DNA from: Pseudisothecium myosuroides
Lineage: Eukaryota; Streptophyta; Bryopsida; Hypnales; Lembophyllaceae
Reading direction: 5' to 3'
NCBI GenBank assembly: GCA_951799445.1
Contig: OX637295.1
Span: 23,126,001-23,190,000 of the forward strand
Length of the DNA stretch: 64,000 nucleotides
Under the pieces are notes generated by a model. It made no database searches, was not told the DNA's origin, and saw only the letters and a list, made by a program, of their open reading frames with translations. Positions 25,452 through 36,033 of the stretch are shown here, one piece after another (the first letter of the stretch is position 1; each line of letters starts with the position of its first letter). Position numbers and translations under genes: made by a program.

Positions 25452-26042
25452 AGTCCATATATATATAAATATCCACCGCCTTGTTGTCAGTCATTACCTT
25501 ACTTCAAAAATATCTTGGTTATTAAAAATTGTGTAATATTACTAATATATTTCAAGTTCTCAACATACAAAGGCATACAGGGTTGATTGCAAAGCGCTCA
25601 ACTTGCCGCCAAGGGAGTATATGATAAACCTAATGACTTGATTAAATAGAACCAGGCAACCCAGCAGAATACATAATTAAAATGCCAAGCCCAAAACAAT
25701 CAGGATCTTGGACGTTCTGCTCAATCGTGCCTCTGAAACACACCTTCACACTAAGTGTTAGCGTCGATTGCATCTGAAGGGGATATTATACATAATTCTC
25801 ATTTATAACAACCTGTCGACAAGAAAGACTGACCAGCTGGCCGACTTGAATTAATACCTATTGTACACTAGCGCCAGAAGTATTGGATATATACCGAATA
25901 TATTACCGACTGATCTTTTCTAAAAAGAGAATACAGTAACAATTTCAATTTCTTCATGTTGAAGTCATCCAGGATTTCAGAACACCGAGCTCTAAGTTCG
26001 ATTGAGACATTGAACTGCTCAGGCCACTAAGTTCAACAAAAA

Positions 26043-26193
26043 TATGAGTTTCGTTGAATTGGCAAATTCCCAGTACTTTGCCACCTTTCAGGAACTCTAC
26101 ATCTATACCAAGTCCAAGTTTTTAGAGCGCTGTGCAGATGAATGTCACAATTATTGGCACCCACAAATGCGCCAATTTAATGAAACTGACGAC
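26043..26193. mobile_element. Short MITE family E, decayed, shared
   Basis: The left GAGTTTCGTTGAATTGGCAA pairs loosely with GCCAATTTAATGAAACTGAC on the right. The paralogue is at 47732-47882. The open frame across it (26044-26247) is a by-product of the repeat. Confidence 0.55.
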
Positions 26194-26199
26194 AACAGC

Positions 26200-27180
26200 T
26201 ATAGAATCAAGGATTGGTGCTCGTCTGCCCAAACTGGCATGGTGTAGATTTGAGTTTCCAAACTTCTGTCATAAATTTCTGTCATTTCTATGAAAATCGA
26301 TGTTTATTTATATTACATTCAAATCAGGAATTGTAATGGAAATTACCTACCTCTCCAAGATAAAGTAGTAGATAGTCGTCATCACAAAAGAATTCCAGAA
26401 TTCTACAGTAGATCATTTCCAAATTTGATTGCTAACAATATTTATTTGAAGTTCATGAGTAATTGAACTTGTTTACCTGACTGTCCACTTTTGATCATTG
26501 TCTGTGAGTGTGTAGATAAGAAAAATGTAAAGTGTTTCATTTTTCTTGCAGCAAAACTTGTCACAATGTAAGAAAGTTACACACAAGGTTAGATTTCATA
26601 AATGGTAATTCAAAAAACATAAGAGTGCATTTTTCATGAGTTGTCTGATAAAACAAAATGATCTACATAATTGTTGTTTTCATTTTACTTCATAACATGG
26701 TTAAATTATTAATTATAATTATTTTAAAAATATTAAAATATTAAATTATCAAATTAAAATGTCACAAGTAATATTGCTAACATGCAAATGACAAAAACAT
26801 GAAATAATTAAAACACTACTATTATTTCATATATTTAATCACGTCAACTACAAACACTATGAGATTTGGTGAATTCAACTACATTTCACAGCGCATGCAT
26901 GCATTTCAATATATTATTTTATCTACACAGTTTTATTGAAGTTTCAGTAACAAAACACACACTATCAAGTAGAATGAGAAACAATGATTGTGCAGACAAT
27001 GCTGATCATTTTGCTTTACCAGACAACTCAGGAGAAATACACGCTCATTTTCTTTGAATTTCCTTTCATGAACTCAAACCTTGCTGTAGTTTCTCTTCAT
27101 TCACAACAAATTGTGCATGCAAGAACTGAATGAGCAGCACTCCCTGGACTAGCTTTAACCCGATCTCACATGAATCGCCG
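26200..27180. other. Gene-free part of block W, copy 1
   Basis: AT-rich DNA paralogous to 47900-48860. I see no gene; the frames differ between copies. Local GCATGCATGCAT runs (26891, 48594) are simple repeats. Confidence 0.6.
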
Positions 27181-27509
27181 CCTGCACCACGCACCGAACT
27201 TCTCCGATCAACTCAAATGCTTCAATCTTTAATTAGCAAGTGCATTATATCACGACAGTGCAGAATCTGATCTCAAACTGGTGGTCAGCACGTCTGATGC
27301 TTGTACGTACCTTCGGCTGCGCGCTAGCTGGCAATTGCATCGATCTTGAAAAATTTCGGCGCTAAGACCGAGTAGTGCACCGACCGATCACTGCCAGCAA
27401 TTAATCGACCCCACCGGAACTGCACTGATCGCCGGCCGACCGGACACGAAATCGAAGGTTGCGTACTGAAATAGCTAGAACGATATATGCGACGATCATA
27501 AGTTTGTGG

Positions 27510-27740
27510 AGCAAAACTTACGATCTGACTCTGACTAGCTGTTTCCAGTGATGAGTGATCGACGAGGGTTTCAGACTGAAGCGAAGGAATGAGTAAAACG
27601 CATGTGTTGCAAGAGGCGCAGGTATTTGTATTTGAGTTCGATCTGACTGGCTTTCGCAGAGCTTGCTTGAGTAGGGTGGACAGTGGTGGCCGGTGCTCGT
27701 GAAGAGCGGTGGGGAGGTGGTCAAAGGGCCGGCTGATCAA
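27510..27740 (-). promoter_or_regulatory. Possible 5' exon with splice donor, minus strand
   Basis: On the minus strand GTCAGAGTCAGATC is followed by GTAAGTTTTG (donor at 27521-27520), a strong plant donor context. The 138-codon frame over it (27740 down to 27324) is not kept in copy 2, where indels shift it, so the exon would be untranslated leader. In copy 2 the donor reads GCGAGT (about 49201), a possible GC donor or a lost site. No TATA box is obvious. Confidence 0.25.
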
Positions 27741-27887
27741 TCTCTGGCCACCCCGACCGGGAACCTGACCCGAATTTGCTGCCAGGCATTACTTCTGCGG
27801 CGGCAGGAAGGTAGGCGGAGCTTTGATGGATCTTAACCGAGGGTTTACCCGGGGATTGCAATGACTAGAACGTGTTGACGTTCTCAG

Positions 27888-28091
27888 ATGGTGTTGAGTT
27901 CCCTTTACGGAATTGTGGTCCCCAGGCGACGACCTCGATCGAAGATTCGACCATGTGACCCTGCCCTTGTAGGGTCACGTAAAGCCTTCCCACACGGGGA
28001 GTGTGTCAGACTTTTTCAGTTCTTCTCACTGGACTATTCGGGAGTCTGGAATGTCTTGGGTGCCTTTAGATGGCTCGACTGTAGTCAGTGA
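27888..28091 (+). CDS. Candidate small protein, 67 aa, conserved between array copies
   Basis: ATG to TGA frame. Basic near residues 13-22 (PRRRPRSKIR), then two Cys and an aromatic C-terminal half (LFQFFSLDYSGVWNVLG). The copy-2 frame at 49567-49767 is 66 codons and aligns end to end without internal indels. By hand I count 11 base differences, six silent and five changing four residues, which hints at protein-level constraint. The flanking frames of the same island (for example 28198-28632) do not keep frame. A small stem (TGACCCT / AGGGTCA, 27956-27980) lies inside, so a structured RNA is the alternative. No family recognised. Confidence 0.35.
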   Translation: MVLSSLYGIVVPRRRPRSKIRPCDPALVGSRKAFPHGECVRLFQFFSLDYSGVWNVLGAFRWLDCSQ

Positions 28092-28751
28092 TGACTTAGT
28101 ATAGTTTACATGCTTGTTTTGCATCTACATACTTTACGGTCTTTAATTAATTAATTAATCTTCCTTTTCAGTTAAATTAGGGGCTGAGTTGGAGTGAATG
28201 ACTGAATTAAATTCTATGCGAAGGGTTGAGAAAGTACTAGAGCTAGAATGTTTTACCTCTCGTAATCCAGGACAAAATACGGAACGAGACTCTAGCTTTG
28301 AGCTGTCAAATGTTTATCAATTATCACTTGGTGTCGGAGAAACTATATTTTCCCCGGGTCTTGGAACAAACGAACTTTGTTGGATGCCAGGTGTGTGTCC
28401 GAATTTGAGACGCCGTTGGTTCAGCTCATGCACCGCTTTTCCAAATTCTGGCTTGTTGCAAGCTGTTTCAGTGTTGGCATCGTCGGCGGGGACAATGATT
28501 TGTTTGACACGTGATGCACCCAAATTCAACGAAATGACGTCTGAAAGTACTTCATTTGCACGAGTATCGCACGGTTATTCTAGGTTAGTTAAATTGATGC
28601 TTGCATCTTTCCATCTACTACTAACTCGGTAACACCTTCTGGAATCTAGCTAATTAACTAATTAACATATATCTAGTCACCGCTGCTGTAGCTAGGAATG
28701 AGGAGAATCTTGCAAGTTTCCACCGTCATACTCAGGAGCATGACACATATA

Positions 28752-28904
28752 CACAGGGAGAACGGGGAGGCCTTACCCCCCCGGGTATTTTTTGGGGGGC
28801 TGTCACTATACCCCCCAAACTTTCCGAAAACAGAAAGTTTGGGGGGTATAGTGACAGCCCCCCAAAAAATACCCGGGGGGCTATCGCCTCCCGGTCTCTC
28901 TGTG
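28752..28904. mobile_element. Foldback element with perfect 48-bp arms, copy 1 only
   Basis: 153 bp. The arms 28777-28824 and 28833-28880 are perfectly complementary, with an 8-bp loop. Outside them the inverted match continues imperfectly to CACAGGGAGA / TCTCTCTGTG. C- and G-runs make it very GC-rich. Copy 2 (about 50385-50395) lacks it, so it is a recent insertion. The frames running through it on both strands (28673-28931) are mirror artefacts. Confidence 0.85.
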
Positions 28905-29699
28905 ATATGCAAACATGTTATCGAATTCTGAATTTCTGATTATTGTATCTAGATGCGTGAGTGTCAGCTGATCGATATATCCGCAAGGTGGATGCAAGCT
29001 GATACCGCCTTTCAACCGTTGATCGAATAATGCTGTACGTCCGGAAACTGCTTTGCTTGAACATATACTTGTAAGTTAGAACTCCACCGCCCTAGAACAT
29101 GGCTCTGGCCACTGATTTTAGTTCCGTAAGTGCTACAAATACCGCCTATGCAAGTTTATCAATTCTACGTGTTTGTGAAGCACACAGCGGTGGTGAAGCG
29201 TGAATGTGAAGCCTTGCAGATATTGTAGGAAGACTTATTAATGGTGGGCACATACAAGTCAAACGGAAACGTTCATACTCCAGACCAAATTTGGGTCTGG
29301 TCTCTTACTTCTATCCCATAAAGTAATAAGCGGTGGGACTTATCGTGGCCCTTGCCTGGACCTGCCATATCCGGATTCTTCGTCTCATTTTATAAGGAGC
29401 TGACCACGGATGGAGGCAGGGCCACACAATGAAAGCTCGAAGACTGGCAGCCAGGTCACTTCAATCCATATTATTAAATAGGTAAGTGCTAAACGTCAGA
29501 ATTCTTTTTTGAGTTAAAAAAATTATTTCAAGAATACTGGAATTTACTCACTAGAAAAGGGAGCATCTCTGAAATGACACCGTTCTATTGTGAAGGTGTC
29601 AACTATTTCAGTTAACCCTGAAAGGACGGACCTAGGATCACTTCTTTCAAACTTCAAAGTTCCTCTATCTGTATGCCATCATTTTGCAACAGTATAATT

Positions 29700-29825
29700 A
29701 AGGTCTGTTCTCACTTGGTGTTCGAGAGTGTTATTTCTAAGGGTCTTAGGAACAAATTTAGATCTACTTGTGGACCAGATTCACTTTGCAAACAGCACCC
29801 CTAGTATCAAGTGCGAATAGACCTT
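29700..29825 (-). mobile_element. MITE family G
   Basis: About 126 bp. Inverted ends AAGGTCTGTTCTCACTTGG and a right end close to CAAGTGCGAATAGACCTT. A second G copy lies about 40 bp away in paralogous terms in copy 2 (51349), in opposite orientation, so the two are independent insertions. Confidence 0.7.
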
Positions 29826-29879
29826 TATGATTAAAATTTTTAATTTTCAATTGTTCAAACCTTAAAGATTTAATGATAT

Positions 29880-30001
29880 GTCTTCTATATTTCTTAAAAA
29901 AATTTAGTTTATTGTTGAAAATTTGAAATTATTATCAATTTTGGAATAAAAATTAAAAAGTGAAACAAATTTCATATCAAATACAAAATATGCTCTAAAA
30001 A
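29880..30001 (+). repeat. Array block X, copy 2, truncated
   Basis: Matches 11330-11440 and 51690-51800 (landmark CAAATTTCATATCAAATAC) and stops abruptly at the F element at 30002. The rest of block X is missing before block Y begins at 31577. Confidence 0.65.
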
Positions 30002-30739
30002 GGGTCGTTGCAACTTGCAAGAAAGAGCGTTCAAAAAGCATAATGTTTTGTATAGTACTTGTTTTTTCTTTCGGGAGTATTTTAAAATTAGAAAATCAAT
30101 GTCAAAAAAATGTGAAAAATATATTTAATGTATACACCTTTAAGAAGAAGGTACCCGAGGAAGGAAAAGTACAAAAAAATTCTCTGAGTAGGAGAACTAG
30201 AAAAGTGCAAAATCTCAAGAAAATAGGTCTTTGCACTGTAGTTTCATATTTTAATTTATAAAAAATAGGAATTTTTTTTAAAAAAACAACTAAAAATTGG
30301 GCATTTGGGAATAGTTCATAGTGATGAGATTTCACTAAAAGATTGATTTTAGAACCATCTTCATTGTTCAAAAATTGCATGCAATGGAAGTGTTGTTTGC
30401 ACTCATGTGGAGGATACAAAATAATATATTTTTAGATTTCCTTGAGTAGGAACCCGTAGGAATATGCTTTCCTACTATGCAAATTTCCATGAAAATTTTA
30501 GCTCCAGAGCATTGGGACTCCTAACGTAGTAAAACCCCCTAAACCTTACATTATAACAAATTAACAAAAATGAATTTTAAACATAAAATGATTTTTTTTA
30601 ATTTCTAAAAAGTAAGGGATCTGATTACCATCAAATTAGGCATCTCCAATAAAAATGTCATGTTCATTGGACTTTTGCTCCAAAAGTTATAGTGAATGAC
30701 AAGAAAGTCACTCTCATTGTGAATAGTATGTAGGACCGC
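30002..30739 (+). mobile_element. MITE family F, forward copy at array junction
   Basis: The left end GGGTCGTTGCAACTTGCAAG is degenerate; the body follows the order of the 6749 copy (AGTAGGAGAACTAGAAAAGT at about 30186). The right end abuts the CATTAG element at 30740, so the right TIR is missing. Confidence 0.65.
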
Positions 30740-31045
30740 CATTAGAGGAATTTTCAGCTCTTTGGAGGGTTGCTCTGGAGTGACAAACTGCCGCAGTGAA
30801 CAGTCAGCTTAGCTGACTGCTCGCTGAAATAGTCAATTTTAGCGATTTTTTTTTTTTTTTTAAGATTAAAAATAAAATAAAATAAAATTTTACTCGTAAA
30901 ACTTGGTTCCTGCACCATTGCCATTGCAGTTTCAGGTGGGCGGGAATAGGAAAAAAACGAATTTTTCAACAAAAAAACAACAAATTTCAGGATACTTCAA
31001 AAGGCTGTGGAGCAGCCCTCCTGAGGCCTGAAATTTTTTCTAATG
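30740..31045 (+). mobile_element. MITE, CATTAG family (B2)
   Basis: 306 bp. Ends CATTAGAGGAATTTTCAG and CTGAAATTTTTTCTAATG. It shares an internal stretch with B3, including AACTGCCGCAGTGAACAGTCAGC-like sequence and a poly-T run followed by AAACTTGGTTCCTG. The minus-strand frame at 30754-30972 recurs in B3 (34134-34388) because the elements are homologous, not because of a gene. Confidence 0.8.
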
Positions 31046-31056
31046 TCTTTCTTGCG

Positions 31057-31576
31057 AAGATCCCAAAGTAGTATCCAAAAAATGGATTTAGAGTTGAAAT
31101 TTGGAAGGGCCGAGGGGATGGTGTTGTAGTATACTTTTAGCTACAACTCAAAGGAATTTTAAAAATAATTAATTATATGATGTATTAAAGTTCACAAAGT
31201 GAGCCTCTTTCTACTTGCATTTCAAAACATGTGAAAATTATTTTGGTGGTTTTTTTGGTGAATGACCATCTCCATAGAATTGCTACAAATAGCCATTTTT
31301 TATTTTTTATTTTTTTTATATTTAAGTTTTTTCCTATTTTTTATGAAAAGCATTGAAGTATCTATTTTCTTGAGATTCGGCACTTTTCAACTTCTCCTAC
31401 TTAAACAGTTTGTTGATGAATTTCCTTTTCTGGTTACCTTTATGTTAAAGGTGCTTACATTGGATATATTTTTCAATTAAAAAAAATTGGTTTCCTAATT
31501 TTAAAGTGTTTTAGAAAAAATCATGAGTATTGTTGCAAAACGCAACAAATAGTGTAGGTGTTTTGTGCAATCACCC
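31057..31576 (-). mobile_element. MITE family F, inverted and truncated copy
   Basis: Reverse orientation of the F body (CTACTTGCATTTCAAAACAT, then GGTGAATGACCATCTCCATA) ending with a TIR close to AGGTGTTTTGTGCAATCACCC. Its inner end is cut off beside B2, giving two F pieces in opposite orientation with B2 between them. Confidence 0.75.
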
Positions 31577-32042
31577 TTTAGACAGTGCTAAAACAATGTT
31601 TGGAAGACATTTGTTATTGCCTTGGCACCCTATTGATTACTTCTTGAACCTCTTCTTCTTTTGAGTAGATGCCAAGTTCATTGAAAGTCCAAGTCCAAAG
31701 TCCACCATGCAAACTATGTGACTATGTCAAGAACCTAACGATAATCCAAATCAAAAAATACCTGATCACCCAAGTTCTAATCCTGATTTGAAGGGTGTAT
31801 CTCTTGGGGTGTTACTATTTGTTATATTTTCCATATTGTGCTTCTAAAGGGTATTTATTAGGGGGGTATTATATTATTTTTTTCAAATTTATGGTACCCT
31901 ATTATTACGTAATTTTCAAAGATGAAATATTTTAATTAGAGGTAATGCTTGTTTAAATTTTTTCCTTAATTTTTTTTCCATATAGCCTTGTTAGTTAAAT
32001 GTTTTAGTTTTTGCTTCACACCTAGGAGCCTTAGGAATTTAA

Positions 32043-33463
32043 CCCCTAAAGTTCTTTGACTATATTTTCCTCCAAAACGTTCGAAAACTGCCATTTTGAG
32101 CACAAGTTTCAAATTTTGGAAAAAAAATAGTTCTTGGACACATGTAAAGATCTTATAGTATTCTTATTTGGAAAGCTATAGAAAAATTTCAGAATTTTCC
32201 ACCATGTGAATTGGAAGATATTAGTGTTTAAATTGGCAAAAATCCTTTTTTGGACCCTGCGAAAACAGGGCAACTGCACTTTACAAGGTCACTATCGCAT
32301 GTGATGATGCCTCTCTCTTTGGCCCCCCCCCCCCCCGGTCCCTGCCATTGATTGGAAAAAAATTGTGGACCGTCAATCGAATGCGTGGCATCTCAGCCAC
32401 CCGTTCCTAGGATTTCAATATGTTGACAGAGGATCTACTTTGAGTTTGCACCAACCTACTTGCCAAAGTCGCGCTGCGCCGGATATACTTTCTTCATTTT
32501 GATTTGATCTTCAATTTGTATTGCTAGAATTTGGTTTTGAAGATTAGGTTGGAATTGGCTGAAGATTAGGTTTGGTTTGTCCAATGAAAGTGCATTGTGA
32601 AATTTCAGGTGTTGAGGATGCGCATGTGAATTACATGCTTATTGGTTTTGGTTTGATTGTGGGGTTTGGGAGGTTTTGGATTTTGGATTTGTTAGTTTTG
32701 GGTTTGTTAATTTTGGGTTTAGCCGAGGTCAAATTGAAGTTAGGGTAAGGAACTTGTTGCATAATATCAAACGTTGTTCATGTCAGGGGTGTTTTCCTCT
32801 CTACATATGCAACTTTCTCCGGGCTAAATTGAAGTTCCAGTTAGGTTATCATGAGATGTCGTTCGTGTTGATGTTATTGTTGGGCTTAGAATTGATCAAA
32901 AGCCTGATTGAAAGGGAGCAGAAGACCTGAAGAGATATTTTCGTATGCTCTGTGAATTTTTTGTATTGACCATAGTTATGGAATTGAAAAATGACAATCT
33001 CAATGATTGCAATGTTGTAATAAACAATCTATGTTCTATGATTTTATTTTTTTCAAAAAATATTGAAAATTGAGTGAAATAAACAACTTCAAAGTTTATT
33101 TAGGGTAGAGAATTCATAACTGTCCGCAAACTAAAACTCCTCATAAATTTCATCTCATTGATTGAAATAGAATGATTCAAAGTTCTTCACATACATATAA
33201 TTCTAGAAAATCAATTTCATTTTTGGTTTTTGGAAAAAGTGATTTTTTTGATTTGCCTGGACTACCCATTTACAAAAAACACACCATATTAGGCCATAAC
33301 TTTTGATTCATATTTCCAAATGTCATAAAATTTTGTTCACATGAAAGATATTCTTTGTCCACAACTTCTATTAAATTTTGGGCCTAAAATATGAAAATCT
33401 CTAGTCACATATACTTGCCTAGATTGCTATGTTGCCAAAATCAACATGTTGGTCCTTTGGGAG
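32043..33463 (+). mobile_element. piggyBac-like element P2 with captured DNA
   Basis: 1421 bp between TTAA at 32039-32042 and 33464-33467. Ends CCCCTAAAGTTC and GGTCCTTTGGGAG. The target phrase TTAGGAATTTAACCACAAAT is uninterrupted at 14898 and 15093, which are natural empty sites. The outer parts match P1; the middle (32291-32972) is unrelated to P1. Confidence 0.88.
32291..32972 (+). other. Foreign segment inside P2
   Basis: Replaces about 180 bp of the P1-type interior. It has a run of 14 C (32323-32336), a GC-richer start, a T/G-rich middle with repeated TTTTGGGTTTGTTA-like phrases, and an open frame 32676-32930 (84 codons). It resembles leader or intron DNA of a gene picked up by the element. 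The 84-codon frame has no recognised domain. Confidence 0.5.
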
Positions 33464-33968
33464 TTAACCACAAATTATGAAAAAAGTATACAAACAACAA
33501 CAATCAGAACTTTTGCAAGTACTAATAGTGCATCCATGGAGAAGTAAAGGCAAATTTTGCTATTGTAACTGTAATAAATTTTTAGATGTGAGCAACCCAT
33601 TAAGCACAATAACCACATTGAACTATTACAATAGAATTCATACTACTTCACTAAAAGAGACCATTGAGTGATTGCAAGAAATACCTACTAATTTATTGTA
33701 TTTTCGTAGACTTACTCATGATTTCTTTTTAGTAGTATTTTAAAATTAGGAAAAAAATTAATTTATAAAAAATATGACCAATGTATAATCCTTTAAGGAG
33801 ATTGTATTCTAAAAAGATAAAGCATAGAAAAATTCTTTAAGTAGGAGAACTAATAAAGTACAAAATCTCAAGAATTAGTTACTTTGACATTTTAATATGT
33901 AAAAAAAGGAAATAAAATTTAAAATGAAATAAAAATTGGTCATTTGTAAAAACTCTATAGCTCGGGGG

Positions 33969-34317
33969 CATTAGAAGAAATTTCAGCCCTCCAGAGAGCT
34001 GCTCCGGAGTGACAAACCAAGCTATTTCAAAGCTTGGTCTGTCACTCCAGAAAAGTGCCGCAGTGAGCAGTCAACCAAGCTGACTACTCGCTGAAATAGT
34101 TAGATTTTTTTATTTTTTTTTATAATAATATTTTTAAGATTTAAAATTTAAAAAAAAAATTAAACTCGTAAAACTCGGTTCCTGTGCCACCACCACTGCA
34201 GTTTCAAGTGGGCAAGAGTAGGGGAAAAATGATTTTTTCAACAAAAAAAAAGAAAATTTTAGGGGACCTTGGAAGGCTGTGGAGAAGCTCTCCGGAGGCC
34301 TAAAATTTTCTCTAATG
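33969..34317 (+). mobile_element. MITE, CATTAG family (B3)
   Basis: 349 bp. Ends CATTAGAAGAAATTTCAG and TAAAATTTTCTCTAATG. It contains a palindromic centre around CCAAGCTATTTCAAAGCTTGG (34017). Nested within a few bases of the left end of the Mutator-like insertion. Confidence 0.8.
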
Positions 34318-34918
34318 GGTGCAATAAGCGGTAGAAGTAGCAAAATGCGTGCAAACAAATGATAGGATGCCAAAAAATATTGGGGCAAAAATTATAATTT
34401 GATTGATTATACTATAGCGTATATATAATGTCATTGGGTGTATTGTAAATACTATAGGGTGTAGAATAATGGGATGCATTAGGAAAAAATTAGACGAGAT
34501 ACCCCCTTTTTTATTAGTTTAGTGGAACAAAAGTCTTAATTATGGATTTAGGGCTGGCATTGAACCCTACATTTACACTATATTGTCTTTTTATTTTAGA
34601 TTCTTTAAGCTATGATAATCTATTATATCTTACCTACCATTCTTTGTCTTAGAATTAAACGAGGGTATCGGCCTACAATATAAAGGCTGTGGTTATAACT
34701 CCATGTGAATAATAAATTGTGAACATATAAGCTATGAGAATGCATTCAAAAATGTATTTCCCCAAAAGCCGTATCATTAAAAATTCAGAATAGAAAGGTG
34801 GACTAAGTTTCCAATCCAGTTAGATTAATGTCCTTTTTTCTTCCCTAATCTTACTTGGTCTGGTCTTGTATGGTCTAGTCCTATACATCATACTTGTCTC
34901 TCTCCACCTGTAGGGCGA

Positions 34919-35145
34919 GGGTGAACTGACCCCTCACTTGCCCCCAAAGAAAAACGTTGAATTTTTTAATTTGCAATGCATGATAAAATTTGTAAATTTT
35001 GAATATATATTTGCAATCAAAAGCCCCAAAATTAGCAAGGAAGGTTGTACAAGATAAATTGATCAAGCACAAAGTAGGGGGTCCTTTTCTTTTACATGCA
35101 CCCCTAGAATGACTTGGGGGAGACAAGTGAGGGGGGCAGTTCACC
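34919..35145. mobile_element. MITE with GGGTGAACTG termini
   Basis: 227 bp. Left GGGTGAACTGACCCCTCACT and right AGTGAGGGGGGCAGTTCACC are inverted repeats continuing about 10 bp further inward. The minus-strand frame 34881-35153 covers it exactly and is not a gene. Confidence 0.75.
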
Positions 35146-36033
35146 TTGGCCACTTGTGGCTAGTCGGCTTGTAAATTACTTCTTACCATTGGCAATGAAA
35201 ATCTGTTTGATTTGTTTCAAAAAAAATAAATCCAGATAATGACAAAGTCTACAATTGAATTATGATTTTTGAAGCTGCAAATATTTGCACTTTACATGAA
35301 TACCAATTCTACTATTGAAAATCTATCAATGAAAAATTGATTATAAATTGAGCTTATAAGTTAAGAGGTCCATAAATCGCCCATTTAAGAGCTGAAATTG
35401 AATTTTAGGGAGGTGAAACTTCTTTAAATATTTTTCAATAAATTTTTCTTGAAAGACAAGCGGAATTGGCATCTAATCCAAGTTGTTTCATATTTTTGGA
35501 GCTTTGTGGAATTAGAAATGAATTTTTGGACTTCAAAGCACTAAAAGGTTAAAAAGCCCCCTAATTGTGAATCCTAAATCCTACACCAAATTTTGTAATT
35601 GTAAGTAATGCAAAAAATTGAACCAGTATAGCATATAATATATTCATTGCAATTGGAAATTACAATTAATGTATGCCCCTCTTTTAATGAACCACATTAG
35701 AAAATTATATAATGATAGGGTTCAAAATAAACAATAGACAAAAATAATACACCCCCATTAAACACCTAGTATTTGTACCTATATCCTTATTTTTTTCAAG
35801 GACTGCACCCCTCAAACTCTATAGAGATGGTCATTCACCAAAAAAACCATCCACATAATATGTTGTTTACAAATGCAAGCAAAAAGATCACTTTGTGAAC
35901 TCCCATACAACATAGATTTGACTATTTTTTTAAATTCTCCAAAAAAAATAGTTGATGGTCTACTCTAGACCATCCACTCTCAATTTCAATTCCAAATCTA
36001 TTTTATGGGGCTAAAAATATTAGTAGGGTCATT

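Larger units (their letters stand above)
27180..29480. other. GC-richer island of block W, copy 1
   Basis: Base composition rises sharply against the AT-rich surroundings, and the whole stretch is duplicated at 48840-51000. It contains many CGATCG-type words, a donor-like site on the minus strand, a conserved small frame at 27888-28091, and a palindrome (CAGACCAAATTTGGGTCTG, near 29282 and 50801) kept in both copies. It looks like promoter and first-exon DNA of one or two genes, perhaps divergent, but no complete gene is visible. Confidence 0.45.
31577..33660 (+). repeat. Array block Y, copy 2
   Basis: Homologous to 14370-15290, here interrupted by the piggyBac-like element P2. No gene supported. 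Confidence 0.75.
33961..35803 (+). mobile_element. Mutator-like insertion in a MITE
   Basis: About 1.84 kb flanked by the direct repeat AAACTCTATAG (ending 33960 and about 35814), a 9-11-bp target duplication. Copy 1 has the uninterrupted target (15587, ACTCTATGG). Termini look like GGGGTGCA at each end once the nested CATTAG element B3 is discounted. A 9-11-bp duplication suits Mutator-like elements (family knowledge). No transposase is visible. Confidence 0.6.

Noticed and set aside
25127..25586. Pair of overlapping frames with repeated peptides at 25.1-25.6 kb
   Set aside because: They arise from the 78-bp tandem duplication, whose length is divisible by three; copy 2 has a single unit and a different frame.
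27324..27740. 138-codon minus-strand frame in the GC island
   Set aside because: Copy 2 indels break it, and a strong donor site lies inside it; treated as a possible untranslated exon instead.
28198..28632. 144-codon open frame on the plus strand in the GC island
   Set aside because: The homologous frame in copy 2 (49873-50169) shifts after about a dozen codons and ends early, so the frame is not maintained.
28673..28931. Opposed open frames over the palindrome
   Set aside because: They are mirror images created by the perfect inverted repeat.
29387..29480. TATA-like box followed by a 23-codon ATG frame and a donor-like GTAAGT
   Set aside because: Copy 2 has lost the TATA-like word and altered the frame; kept only as part of the island finding.
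34134..34388. Minus-strand frame repeated at 30754-30972
   Set aside because: Similarity comes from two members of the CATTAG MITE family, with different frame ends.
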